A stretch of DNA of 64,000 bases from Micavibrio sp. (lineage in GTDB: Bacteria; Pseudomonadota; Alphaproteobacteria; Micavibrionales; Micavibrionaceae), in the NCBI GenBank assembly GCA_021604545.1, contig BQJE01000002.1, positions 1 to 64,000 on the forward strand, in the 5' to 3' direction. Position 1 is the first letter of the stretch, and every line of letters starts with the position of its first letter. Positions 36,624-45,892 of the stretch are shown here, one piece after another. The notes under the pieces were generated by a model. The model searched no databases. It was given only the letters and a program-made list of their open reading frames with translations, and was not told the DNA's origin. A program made the position numbers and the translations under genes.

Positions 36624-38678
36624 TTAAGCGGCCTTATCTGTCTTCTTGAGCAATCCCTCGCGTCGTAGAAGAGCATCCGGATCGGCGTCACGGCCACGGA
36701 AGCGCTTGTAAAGAACATTGGGTGGCTCGCTGCCGCCTTTGGAGAGAACTTCGTTTTTATAGCTGTCTGCTGTTTTCTGGTCGTAAAGACCGTTTTCGAG
36801 GAATAGCTCAAACGTATCGGCATCGAGAACCTCGGCCCATTTATAGCTGTAATACCCGGCGGAGTATCCACCGGCGAAAATATGGCTGAACGATGACGAC
36901 ATCGGTCCGGCAAGGCGTGGGAAGAGCGACGTGTCCTTGGTGGCTTCGTCCTCGAAAGCGGCAATGTCTTTGATGTCTGACGGGTCGGCGCTGTGCCAGG
37001 CCATATCCAGTATGCCCGCACCGCTCTGGCGCAATCCGCCCCAGCCGACCATAAAGTTTTTGGCAGCGCGAATTTTTTCAACGAGATCCGTCGGAATTTT
37101 TCCTCCGGTTTCGTAATGCGCAGCAAACAGATCCAGCGTTTCTTTTTCCATGCACCAGTTTTCCTGCACTTGTGAAGGAAGCTCAACAAAATCCCACTTC
37201 ACATTGGTGCCCGCGACGCTGCGATAAGTAACGCGAGAGAGTAGTCCATGCACGGCATGGCCCATTTCATGGAACAGTGTCAAAACTTCGCCATGCGTGA
37301 GCAAGGATGGTTTATCCGGTGTTGGCTTGGTAAAATTACAGACAATGGCGATCACCGGGCGCTCAACTTTACCGTTGAATAGGCCCTGATCGCGGTAACT
37401 GGTCATCCAGGCGCCGTTTTTCTTGCCAATGCGCGGATGAAAATCACCAAAGAGCGTGCCAATGAAGCTGCCGTCTTTAGCATCAGTGACATCGAAGGCT
37501 TTGACGTCTTCGTGCCACACGGCATAGCTGTCGTTGGCCTTAAAATTGAGGCCAAACAATTTGCTGAAATGCTCGAAGCACCCGGTCAATACATTGTCTA
37601 GCGGAAAATACGGGCGGAGGTCTTCGGACGAAAAATCAAAAAGTTTTTGTTTTAGTTTTTCGCTGTAATAGGCGACGTCCCAAGGCTGGATGTCGTCATT
37701 GCCGTCATGCTCTTTGGAAAATGCTTTGAGTGTGTCGAGGTCTTTGAGCGCGGCTTTCTTGTAGGCGGTTTTTGTTTTTTCAAGAAATGCCAGAACAGTT
37801 TCCGGCGTTTCTGCCATGCGGCGTTCCAGCACATAATGGGCGTGGGTTTTGTAGCCCAGAAGATTGGCGCGCTCGTGTCTGAGGTTTACAATCTTTAGGA
37901 TATTTTCGCTGTTATCATATTCATCTTGCCAGGCCCGATTGCCAAAACCGCGCCAGATTTTCTCGCGTAAGGCGCGGTTATCAGCAAACTGGACGAAGGG
38001 AATATAGCTAGGAAAATCAAGCGTGAACAACCATTTACCTTTATAGCCTTTTTCATCGGCGGCATGCCTGGCGGCTTCAATGGCCGTATCGGGCAGGCCG
38101 GATAAATCGGCTTCGTCTTCGATGACCATTTCAAAAGCCTCAGACGATTTGCTGACATTGTTCATGAAAGACGGGTGGAGTACTGACATTTGCTCGCTAA
38201 TCTCTCGTAGGCGCTTTTTCTTTCCTTCATCTAGTAATGCTCCGCCGCGGACAAAATCCTTATAGGTATCCTCTAGCATCGTTTCCTGTTCAGGGGTGAG
38301 GCTGAGCATATCTTTTTTGTCATGCAGGGTTTTAACGCGCTTGAATAAGTCTTCGTCGAGAATAACATCGCTGCCGAAATTGGCGGTAATGGGGCCGATT
38401 TTCTCTGCGAGTGCGTGTAGTTCATCGCCGCCCATGGAGCTCATCTGGTTGTAAAACACCCCCGACGCCGTTCCGAGTGTTTCCGATGCCGTTTCGAGGG
38501 CAACAATTGTGTTTTCAAAATCCGGCTCATTCGTATCCGCCTTGATAGCCTCTATATTGGCACGAGCCTCTTCAATCGCCGCCTCAATCGCGGGCATGTA
38601 ATGCGCGTCCTTGATTTTATCGAAGGGGGGTGCTTGATTGGGCAGGCTCGAATTTTGCAGAAGCGGGTTATCGGACAT
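36624..38678 (-). CDS. M3-family oligopeptidase (Dcp/OpdA-like)
   Basis: A 684-residue zinc peptidase. HEMGH is at residues 470-474 in LFHEMGHAVHGLLS, and the third ligand Glu lies downstream in VELPSQVQENW. It would degrade short peptides in the cytoplasm (no signal peptide). Length and motif spacing fit the dipeptidyl carboxypeptidase/oligopeptidase A group. It is divergent from mnmD with 14 bp between starts. Confidence 0.93.
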   Translation of the reverse strand: MSDNPLLQNSSLPNQAPPFDKIKDAHYMPAIEAAIEEARANIEAIKADTNEPDFENTIVALETASETLGTASGVFYNQMSSMGGDELHALAEKIGPITANFGSDVILDEDLFKRVKTLHDKKDMLSLTPEQETMLEDTYKDFVRGGALLDEGKKKRLREISEQMSVLHPSFMNNVSKSSEAFEMVIEDEADLSGLPDTAIEAARHAADEKGYKGKWLFTLDFPSYIPFVQFADNRALREKIWRGFGNRAWQDEYDNSENILKIVNLRHERANLLGYKTHAHYVLERRMAETPETVLAFLEKTKTAYKKAALKDLDTLKAFSKEHDGNDDIQPWDVAYYSEKLKQKLFDFSSEDLRPYFPLDNVLTGCFEHFSKLFGLNFKANDSYAVWHEDVKAFDVTDAKDGSFIGTLFGDFHPRIGKKNGAWMTSYRDQGLFNGKVERPVIAIVCNFTKPTPDKPSLLTHGEVLTLFHEMGHAVHGLLSRVTYRSVAGTNVKWDFVELPSQVQENWCMEKETLDLFAAHYETGGKIPTDLVEKIRAAKNFMVGWGGLRQSGAGILDMAWHSADPSDIKDIAAFEDEATKDTSLFPRLAGPMSSSFSHIFAGGYSAGYYSYKWAEVLDADTFELFLENGLYDQKTADSYKNEVLSKGGSEPPNVLYKRFRGRDADPDALLRREGLLKKTDKAA

Positions 38679-38692
38679 ATATAAGGTCTTTC

Positions 38693-39361
38693 ATGGTTTT
38701 AAGGTCGCAACAATTTGATGATGTTTATTTTTCCGCCGAAGACGGGTTGGCGGAAACGCATCATGTGTTTCTAAAAGGTAATGACTTGCCGGGTCGTTGG
38801 CAAGGGCTGGGTGATGGAAAAGCACGGTTTGTGGTGGCTGAGACCGGTTTTGGTACGGGGCTGAATTTTTTGGCCACGTGGAAGTTGTTTGAAGAAACGG
38901 CGGAAGCAGGGCAGGCGCTGGATTTTATATCCTTTGAGAAATTTCCATTGAGTGTGGAAGAGATTAGGGAGGCGTTGGCGCTCTGGGTGGATGAATTTGA
39001 GGGACGGGTGGAAAATATGTTGGGGCTTTACCCGCTGCGCGTGCCGGGATTTCATAGAATTGTTTTGAATGAACGTGTGAGCTTGACGCTCGTTTTTGAT
39101 GATGTGAATGAAGCGATGGCCCAGCTCGAGGCTGAAGTTGATTGCTGGTTTCTGGATGGCTTTAAACCGGCGAGCAATCCGGAGATGTGGAGCGAAACGG
39201 TCTTTGCGCAAATGGCACGGCTGAGTAAGAAGGGTGCAAGCTTTGCGACATTTACGTCGGCGGGGTTTGTGAAGCGCGGTTTGCGGGAAGCCGGGTTTGA
39301 GGTTCGCAAAGTGCCTGGCTTTGGTGGTAAGTGGGCGATGTTGGTGGGAGTAAAAGAATGA
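38693..39361 (+). CDS. mnmD: tRNA (mnm5s2U34) methyltransferase, stand-alone MnmD
   Basis: About 222 residues, equal to the N-terminal domain of the bifunctional MnmC. The SAM motif ETGFGTGLNFL lies at residues 50-60. WFLDGFKPASNPEMW is the conserved catalytic region. It methylates nm5U34 to mnm5U34 in tRNA. ATG 38693 is chosen over 38630, which would run into the divergent peptidase gene. The stop overlaps the next start (ATGA). Confidence 0.88.
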   Translation: MVLRSQQFDDVYFSAEDGLAETHHVFLKGNDLPGRWQGLGDGKARFVVAETGFGTGLNFLATWKLFEETAEAGQALDFISFEKFPLSVEEIREALALWVDEFEGRVENMLGLYPLRVPGFHRIVLNERVSLTLVFDDVNEAMAQLEAEVDCWFLDGFKPASNPEMWSETVFAQMARLSKKGASFATFTSAGFVKRGLREAGFEVRKVPGFGGKWAMLVGVKE

Positions 39362-40401
39362 AACGCGTGGCGATTATCGGCGGGGGGCTGGCGGGAGCGG
39401 CTTGTGCGTATGTGTTAAAGCAGGCCGGGGCGGAGCCGGTGATATATGAGGCTGGGGAGGAGCTGGCGGCTGGCGCATCCGGTAACCCTATTGGACTTTA
39501 TAATCCACGCTTGTCCGCCCACCGCACGCCGGAGAGTGATTTTTATTGCGCAGCATTTTCTCAGGCGCTGCGGACATTTCAGGAACTGGAAGACATTGAG
39601 TGGAATGCTTGCGGTGCTTTGCATTTGATTACTGATGAGAAGCGGCAAAAGCAATTGGCCCAGACAATTGAAACATGGAGCTGGCCGGATGAGGAGATGC
39701 GGCTCTTAAACGCTGCGCAGGCCTCGGACATTGCGGGGGTTGATCTACAACATGATGCGCTTTATCTGCCGCAATCGGGATATGTGTCACCAAAGAAACT
39801 ATGCGAAAGATATGCGCAAGGAATTGAGGTTCGTCTGAATGCAAAAATTGAGAGCGTTTCGGATGTGGACGCCGATGCGGTTATTCTCGCTTGTGGGATG
39901 GGAGTCAAAAAATTCGAAGAGGCGCGAGATTTGCCCCTATTCCCGGTGCGCGGCCAAGTCACCTTTGCAAAACCCAGCGAGGAGTCTCAAAAACTTCGCT
40001 GCGCTTTGTGCTATAGCGGCTATATCCTGCCGGAAAAAGAGGGCGTTCATAAAATAGGGTCAACGTTTCAGCAAGGCGTTGAACATAGTAAGATTCACGA
40101 CGAAGACGACCGGGAGAATATTGAGGCTTTGGCCCAGATCGCGCCGGGTGTGGCAAAGGAGCTTGAGGTCTCCGGGCGCTGGGCCTCTGTGCGCGTAACC
40201 TCTAAAGATCATTTTCCGGTTATAGGGCGGGCGCATGATTGTAAGGATGTTTACGTTTCTACCGCCCATAGCGCGCACGGAGCTGTCGGGTCTATTGCCG
40301 CAGCGCATTTGATTGCTGATATGATTTTAGGCAGGCCGTTGTCGTTAGGGAAAGATGTGGTGCGGAAATTAAAACCGGCCCGTTTTATGGGGCCGGTTTA
40401 G
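39358..40401 (+). CDS. mnmC: FAD-dependent cmnm5U34 oxidoreductase (MnmC C-terminal half)
   Basis: About 347 residues, a DAO-type FAD enzyme with the dinucleotide motif IIGGGLAGAACA (residues 6-17). It equals the C-terminal oxidase domain of MnmC, which removes the carboxymethyl group from cmnm5U34. It overlaps mnmD by 4 bp, so the two steps are encoded by adjacent separate genes rather than one fusion. With mnmA and trhO, the window has several wobble-uridine enzymes. Confidence 0.87.
   Translation: MKRVAIIGGGLAGAACAYVLKQAGAEPVIYEAGEELAAGASGNPIGLYNPRLSAHRTPESDFYCAAFSQALRTFQELEDIEWNACGALHLITDEKRQKQLAQTIETWSWPDEEMRLLNAAQASDIAGVDLQHDALYLPQSGYVSPKKLCERYAQGIEVRLNAKIESVSDVDADAVILACGMGVKKFEEARDLPLFPVRGQVTFAKPSEESQKLRCALCYSGYILPEKEGVHKIGSTFQQGVEHSKIHDEDDRENIEALAQIAPGVAKELEVSGRWASVRVTSKDHFPVIGRAHDCKDVYVSTAHSAHGAVGSIAAAHLIADMILGRPLSLGKDVVRKLKPARFMGPV
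40372..40399. terminator. Bidirectional hairpin between convergent genes
   Basis: AAACCGGCCC (40372-40381) and GGGCCGGTTT (40390-40399) form a perfect 10-bp stem overlapping the end of mnmC. On the minus strand it is followed by a short T-rich stretch, which suits termination of the vWA gene transcript. Confidence 0.6.
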
Positions 40402-40416
40402 GGGGGTTGGGTTTAT

Positions 40417-42627
40417 TTATCGTGGCTGGATCGTGCTTGCCGATTTGGCCAGGCGCACCATCTGGACGAATTCAGCGCGGTAGCCGAATGTGTCTTCGCC
40501 TTTGCTGCCATTGGCCAGCGAGATGATATCATCATAAGTGAGATCGCCTGTGTGTTGTCCGCCTTTGAGGATTTGGGCGAATCCGGCAACGGCAGTGGCG
40601 AAGTTAAATTCATTCAGATGCGTGGGCTGTCTGACGAATTGCACATGCTCCATGTCATTATCGCGCGTCACCGGTGTGGTGATGAGTTTGGACTTACTTT
40701 CCTTTGGCAGTTTGTAGCGAATTTTAAGGAAGGCATATTCACCAGAAAAATCATCTGTTTTGGCTTTGTGCGTTTCCACTTTTTCTGTTGCACTATAACG
40801 AAGCGGATCAACACTAACGCTTTCACTGCCGACCGGTGTGATCTCGTAGATCGCGGTGACCGTGTGGCCCGCACCGATATCACCGGCATCAACTTTGTCA
40901 TTGTTAAAGTCTTCACGGTTAAGATGGCGTGTTTCATAACCGACAAGACGATATTCAGCGACAGCTTCAGGGTTAAACTCGACCTGCAGCTTTACGTCTT
41001 TGGCAATCGGGAAGAGCGTTGAGGTTGCTTCGTCGACAAGAACCTTGCGCGCTTCATTGAGGCTATCAATGTAAGCGGCAACGCCGTTGCCGTTCTGTGC
41101 CAGAGTTTGCATCATATGGTCGTTGTAATTGCCCTGCCCAAAACCAAGCACGGAGAGGAAGATGCCTTTTTCGCGCTTGCGCTCGACAAAGTCTTTCAGC
41201 TCTTCTCGATTGGTGATGCCGACATTGAAATCACCATCGGTGGCCAGAATGACGCGGTTCACGGCTTCCTCGTCGAAGTTTTGCTCGGCGAGTTGATAGG
41301 CAAGATTGATGCCCGCCGCACCGGCCGTAGAGCCGCCTGCGCTAAGTTGATCCAGAGCCGCCATGATTTTACCTTTTTCACTCGCTTTGGTGGGTTCGAG
41401 AACTGTTCCGGCCGCGCCGGCATAAACCGCAATGGCGATAGTGTCGTCAGGATTTAAACTGTCGAGCAACATCTTCATCGAGTTTTTGACCAGCGGCAAT
41501 TTGTCAGGACTGTTCATTGAACCGGACACATCAAGCAAAAAGACGATATTGCTTTTGGGTTGCTCGCTCTGAAGGTCATAGCCCTTGATGCCGATATGCA
41601 TCAGCTTCTTGCCTTCGGCCCATGGGCTGGGCGTTAGGGTGACGGTGGCCTTGAAAGGCTCAGCTTTGCTTTCCGGCATCGGGTAGTTGTAATCAAAGTA
41701 GTTGACCAGCTCCTCTATCCGCACGGCATCTTTTTGTGGCAATACGCCGCTGTTGAGTTGACGGCGGACAAAGCTATAAGAGGCCGTGTCGACATCAACA
41801 GAGAATGTTGAGACAGGTTCTTGTGCTACCGTTTTGATTGGATTGATTTTGAAATCCTCAAACTTGTCACGGCCAACATCTTTATAGCCCGGTGGTGGCA
41901 TAATGTCGTGTGGTGCGACAATCATGCTGCTGGCAACGCTGCTATCGGCGAATCCAGCGACAGCACCTTGCGCCATTTCCATTGGCCTTTTTGCGGCAAG
42001 CATTTTGGATTCTTTTTTGTCAGCCGTGATGCGTCCTCTGGCTGGAGGAGACACTGGAGCCTGCTGAGAGCTTGCGCCTGTGCTGATTGATTCTTCGACG
42101 GAAGCGACGGCAACGGGTGCATCCTGGCGTTCGTTTCCGGCAATGCGTGGCTCTGCATAGGTTGCATCAACTTCAGCGAGTTGTTGTTCAGCCTCAATTC
42201 TTTCTTTGGGCTGAATGCTGTCGGTAATATTTTTTGCAATGTTTCTAGAACCGCCGTTATCAACATTGAATTTTACTTTGTTAAGTTCTGCGATCGTTGT
42301 GCTGCTACCTGCACCACCATCAACTGTCATATACATTTGTTCAAATGTTATAGGCAGTGCCAGTACGGCCAGACTTGCGGTGACGAGGGCCGTGCCCATA
42401 TAAAGTTTCTTTTTGCTCGCTTTTTCCATTGGGTCTCTCCTTTGTTGCGTGTTTGTCTTACCCATAAGACGAGAGAGAAATGGAATTCCTTGGTATTTTT
42501 TTTCACTTTCTTTTTGAGACTCTTTAAATTCGGCCATAGCCATGTTCACCGCGCGTTTGCGGGCGTTGTCATCGGTGGCCGGGACGTCTGCATTGTCCAG
42601 TATTTTCTTCAATTGCGCATCATCCAT
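40417..42627 (-). CDS. Membrane-anchored vWA protein with N-terminal anti-sigma-like segment (YfbK-like)
   Basis: About 736 residues. A cytoplasmic N-terminus (~1-75; DDAQLKKILDNADVPATDD) resembles anti-sigma tails. One transmembrane helix (~77-95) is followed by a Ser/Pro-rich linker. Then come a von Willebrand N-type domain, a vWA domain with MIDAS DVSGSMNS and a C-terminal DUF3520-like region, as in YfbK. ATG 42627 is preferred because AAGGAG lies upstream; it overlaps the sigma-factor gene by 8 bp. The tight coupling suggests it binds and controls that sigma factor from the membrane. The anti-sigma reading is inference. Confidence 0.8.
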   Translation of the reverse strand: MDDAQLKKILDNADVPATDDNARKRAVNMAMAEFKESQKESEKKYQGIPFLSRLMGKTNTQQRRDPMEKASKKKLYMGTALVTASLAVLALPITFEQMYMTVDGGAGSSTTIAELNKVKFNVDNGGSRNIAKNITDSIQPKERIEAEQQLAEVDATYAEPRIAGNERQDAPVAVASVEESISTGASSQQAPVSPPARGRITADKKESKMLAAKRPMEMAQGAVAGFADSSVASSMIVAPHDIMPPPGYKDVGRDKFEDFKINPIKTVAQEPVSTFSVDVDTASYSFVRRQLNSGVLPQKDAVRIEELVNYFDYNYPMPESKAEPFKATVTLTPSPWAEGKKLMHIGIKGYDLQSEQPKSNIVFLLDVSGSMNSPDKLPLVKNSMKMLLDSLNPDDTIAIAVYAGAAGTVLEPTKASEKGKIMAALDQLSAGGSTAGAAGINLAYQLAEQNFDEEAVNRVILATDGDFNVGITNREELKDFVERKREKGIFLSVLGFGQGNYNDHMMQTLAQNGNGVAAYIDSLNEARKVLVDEATSTLFPIAKDVKLQVEFNPEAVAEYRLVGYETRHLNREDFNNDKVDAGDIGAGHTVTAIYEITPVGSESVSVDPLRYSATEKVETHKAKTDDFSGEYAFLKIRYKLPKESKSKLITTPVTRDNDMEHVQFVRQPTHLNEFNFATAVAGFAQILKGGQHTGDLTYDDIISLANGSKGEDTFGYRAEFVQMVRLAKSASTIQPR

Positions 42628-43162
42628 GAGCGCGTTCTCCTTCAAATAATTTGTTTAATTTCTTGCGAGCTTCGTGGATGCGCCACGACACCGTACTTTC
42701 TTTGCAGTCTAATAACTTTGCTGCTTCGCCGTGCGACATGCCTTCGCCAATAACCAAAAACATCGCTTCTTTTTCACCGTCGGGTAGTTTGTGAATTTCA
42801 TCGACAACCTGACGGGCAAAAAGTTTTTCATCGGCTTTTTCATCTATTTTGGCAGTTTCCAGTCCGTCTGATGAAGAAGGGTGGCGGTTCTGTTTTTTGT
42901 ACCAGTCCTTGGCGGTGTTAATTACCAGACGATAAAGCCAGGAGGTAAAAGCAGAATCGCCCTTAAAGCTGCCAATACCACATGCGAGCTTGATGCAGGC
43001 ATCCTGTGTGATGTCCTGCGCGTCTTGTTCGTTGTGGCACCATTTGAAAGCCATTTTAAACATCACCTCATAGTTGTGGTTTACCAAAGCTTCAAAAGCA
43101 TCGGCATCCCCAGCTTGTGCGCCTTTGATCAGGCGTTTTTCCTCATTATCGTCCATATTCAT
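42620..43162 (-). CDS. ECF sigma factor (sigma-70 family)
   Basis: 180 residues. Region 2 includes NEQDAQDITQDACIKL and FTSWLYRLVINTAKDWYKK. Region 4 helix-turn-helix is GMSHGEAAKLLDCKESTVSWRIHEARKKL. It should direct RNA polymerase to a small regulon. The overlapping downstream vWA membrane protein is its likely regulator. Confidence 0.92.
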   Translation of the reverse strand: MNMDDNEEKRLIKGAQAGDADAFEALVNHNYEVMFKMAFKWCHNEQDAQDITQDACIKLACGIGSFKGDSAFTSWLYRLVINTAKDWYKKQNRHPSSSDGLETAKIDEKADEKLFARQVVDEIHKLPDGEKEAMFLVIGEGMSHGEAAKLLDCKESTVSWRIHEARKKLNKLFEGERAHG

Positions 43163-43256
43163 ATTAGGCCTTTATATATAGGACGCATGCTATTCCCAAA
43201 TCCTTGGTAAAAAAAGTAACTTTATTTATGGGCAGTAAAGTTTAATACTTGTGGTT

Positions 43257-44309
43257 ATGGGTTCTTTTGGGGGAATGTTTTTAGCCTTTTTTGTGGTCCT
43301 TGCTGCTATTCCGGCAGTAAGGCGTGTGGCTGTTAATGCCGGTTTTGTTGATCAGCCGGGAGGCCGTAAGACGCATAAGGATGCTGTGCCCCCCATCGGC
43401 GGGATCGTTATTTTTCCTGTTTTTATAGCCGCCAGCATATTGGCCGGGGTGAATCTGGTGATTTACTGGCCGCTCTTTGCTGCACTCGCACTGGTTTTGT
43501 TGATGGGGGCTGTCGATGATCACAATCATATTCAGGCCTGGATTAAATTTATGATCCAGTTTGTAGCGGCGTTTTTGATTGTTCTGCCCGGCGGGGCGCA
43601 AGTGTTTCAGCTTGGTGATATGTTTGGTTTGGGTGTTGTCGGGCTGGGGTTCATGTCGATCCCGTTTTCAGTTTTTTGTGTTGTTCTTTTGATTAATGCA
43701 ATCAATCTTATGGATGGGCTAGACGGGCTTGCGGGTGGTAAAAGTTTTATTATGTTTGGTTGGTTGATGGCGGCGTGTGCCGTGGCTGGCGATGGGCAGA
43801 CATTTATGATTATCGGGATTCTCGAAGCTGCGCTGTTCGGGTTTTTGTTTTATAACATGCGTCATCCGTTTCGGAGGCAGGCGAGTGTGTTCCTGGGTGA
43901 TGCGGGGTCTATGGCACTGGGGATGGTTTTGGCGTGGTATGTGATTACGTTGTCGCAGGAGCCTGCTAACGTTTTGGCACCGGTATCGGTGGCGTGGATT
44001 GTGGCGCTGCCGGTGATTGATGCTTGCGGCCAGTTTTTTCGCCGCATGAAAGAGGGACGACACCCGTTCGATCCCGATCGCGGGCATTTTCATCATCATT
44101 TAATTGCTGCGGGTTTGCCGGTTGGTAAAGCAACGATGTTTATCTTGGTGATAGGGGTAATCTTTGGTGCAATTGGCTATGGCGGGGTTTTGGTCGGTAT
44201 TCCGCAGCCTGCGTTAATGATTGGCTGGCTCGGTCTGTGGGCAGTGCATATGGTACTGTCGCTAAAGCCTGAACCTTTTGTCCAGCGGCTTTCCAGACTT
44301 ACGAAATGA
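43257..44309 (+). CDS. Undecaprenyl-phosphate sugar-1-phosphate transferase (WecA/TagO family)
   Basis: About 350 residues with ~10 transmembrane helices. Catalytic family motifs are GAVDDHNH, NAINLMDGLDGLAGG, FLGDAGSMALG and the His cluster GHFHHHL. It transfers HexNAc-1-P to undecaprenyl phosphate, the first step of O-antigen or similar glycans. ATG 43257 or GTG 43251 are both possible; no clear ribosome-binding site. Confidence 0.92.
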   Translation: MGSFGGMFLAFFVVLAAIPAVRRVAVNAGFVDQPGGRKTHKDAVPPIGGIVIFPVFIAASILAGVNLVIYWPLFAALALVLLMGAVDDHNHIQAWIKFMIQFVAAFLIVLPGGAQVFQLGDMFGLGVVGLGFMSIPFSVFCVVLLINAINLMDGLDGLAGGKSFIMFGWLMAACAVAGDGQTFMIIGILEAALFGFLFYNMRHPFRRQASVFLGDAGSMALGMVLAWYVITLSQEPANVLAPVSVAWIVALPVIDACGQFFRRMKEGRHPFDPDRGHFHHHLIAAGLPVGKATMFILVIGVIFGAIGYGGVLVGIPQPALMIGWLGLWAVHMVLSLKPEPFVQRLSRLTK

Positions 44310-44892
44310 GATACATCACATTTACCGCCGTCCATTTCATGACGTCGAGAGCGGTTTGATTGATCGCCATACCGGCAATCGCAATAAAACAGGCGAGCTC
44401 CATCGGAATGCGCATCACATATGTGGCCATGAAGGCAGTGTAAGCATAAGAGTAAAGCGTAATAAAAACCATCAGCGGATAAACTTCACTCCAGCTATAA
44501 GCGCCATTCATAAAAAGTATCACCAAAGGTGCGATGAGAATTGTGGCTGGTAGAACCAGCCAGTTATTTGCGGTGGCAAAACGGTAAAAATTTTCGAGGC
44601 GGTCCATGCCTTTGGCCATGAAATAAACAAAGCCAAGAAATGCAGATAGATAAACAACCGTCCGTAGGCTATAAACCGCCATCAGAACTTTAGCTGTATC
44701 CGTGGACAGATTTGGATCGGGATGAGCAGCAATGACGGTGATCAGCGTTAATGGCAGTACCAGAAGCGGGATCAGGAAGGATCTGAGCATACCTTTGCGA
44801 TCAGCGCAGAAACGCTCGGCGCCGCTTGGCATAAAAAGAGCGACCTCCAGACATCCTAATATATTGTTTTTTATAATGCTATTACCTGCCAT
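44299..44892 (-). CDS. Integral membrane protein (Yip1-like), unknown role
   Basis: 197 residues with five predicted helices between residues ~35 and ~195. The layout, with a short amphipathic N-terminus followed by a compact helix bundle, resembles Yip1-domain proteins, but no diagnostic motif is visible. The end overlaps the convergent WecA-type gene by 11 bp. Confidence 0.65.
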   Translation of the reverse strand: MAGNSIIKNNILGCLEVALFMPSGAERFCADRKGMLRSFLIPLLVLPLTLITVIAAHPDPNLSTDTAKVLMAVYSLRTVVYLSAFLGFVYFMAKGMDRLENFYRFATANNWLVLPATILIAPLVILFMNGAYSWSEVYPLMVFITLYSYAYTAFMATYVMRIPMELACFIAIAGMAINQTALDVMKWTAVNVMYLIS

Positions 44893-44977
44893 AACATCTT
44901 TATTTCTATATTACGCACGTTAATATTTGGTTAATTCCCGTGATGTGATAGATTGAAAACTCAATTCATCAGGTCTG

Positions 44978-45892
44978 ATGGCTATGATTTCGAAATATGT
45001 AAATATTGTTCTTCCGGGTTTGGCGGCCTGTTTGATGCTTATGGCGGCGTGTCAGACATCATCGCAGGGCACGCGTTCCTATGTGGATTCTCATGCTCCG
45101 GTGAAGATGGTGAAAGCGAGCAGTGCCGAAAATCTGTTAAAAGCAGAGGGAGGTGCTTTTCGTATGGTCGAATTGGAGGCTGAGGATGAATCTGAAATTT
45201 CACCGCTTGAGGCGCATATGCGGGCGCGGGAAAATGTTCATCCGACCGAAACAAAGACAGCTAGTAAATACACAAAAAAGTATGATCCAAGCGGTGAAAA
45301 GATTCATGTTAGAACGCTTCGTTTGGAACCATTGAACGGTGCGCCGGTTGAAACGATAAAGGTGCCAACGCAATATGCGCGCGCAGATATAACTGTTATT
45401 CCACGTACCAAACCTGACTTTGTTCAAAAAACAGCACAGAAAACTAAGGACTCTTCCTATCCAATACCAAAACAGAAACCACAAATTATGCGTGTGGCAT
45501 CTGCGGATACTGAACAGAAAATAACTAAAGCCGTATCTTTTGTAGAGCCAGCTTCAGGAAAAGGAGGGGTGGTGGCAAGTGTACGTTTTGGCGAACATCC
45601 TGGTAAAACAAGGATGGTGCTTGATCTTACAACCAGGGTAGAATTTAGCCATCAACTCAGCGATGAAAACAGGATTCTCGCCATTCAAATACCTGGCGTT
45701 GCCTGGGATGCGGGGCTGGAGGCTAAAATATTACAGCACCCGCTTATTGTCGGTTACAGAGCACAGTCTGATGAGAACGGTACACGCTTATCACTGAAAC
45801 TGAAGAAACCGGGACGGGTTATATGGTCGGCCGCGTTGCGGCCTGATCACGGCAAGGGTGATCGGCTGGTGTTTGACTTAGCCGCTTTGTAG
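44978..45892 (+). CDS. AMIN-domain lipoprotein
   Basis: 304 residues. The lipobox LMAAC puts lipidation at Cys25. A long variable, basic middle (~60-195) leads to a C-terminal AMIN-like domain (VASVRFGEHPGKTRMVLDL and following). AMIN domains target proteins to cell-wall or septal peptidoglycan. No amidase domain follows, so it may be an adaptor. Its stop directly abuts the convergent transporter gene. Confidence 0.75.
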   Translation: MAMISKYVNIVLPGLAACLMLMAACQTSSQGTRSYVDSHAPVKMVKASSAENLLKAEGGAFRMVELEAEDESEISPLEAHMRARENVHPTETKTASKYTKKYDPSGEKIHVRTLRLEPLNGAPVETIKVPTQYARADITVIPRTKPDFVQKTAQKTKDSSYPIPKQKPQIMRVASADTEQKITKAVSFVEPASGKGGVVASVRFGEHPGKTRMVLDLTTRVEFSHQLSDENRILAIQIPGVAWDAGLEAKILQHPLIVGYRAQSDENGTRLSLKLKKPGRVIWSAALRPDHGKGDRLVFDLAAL

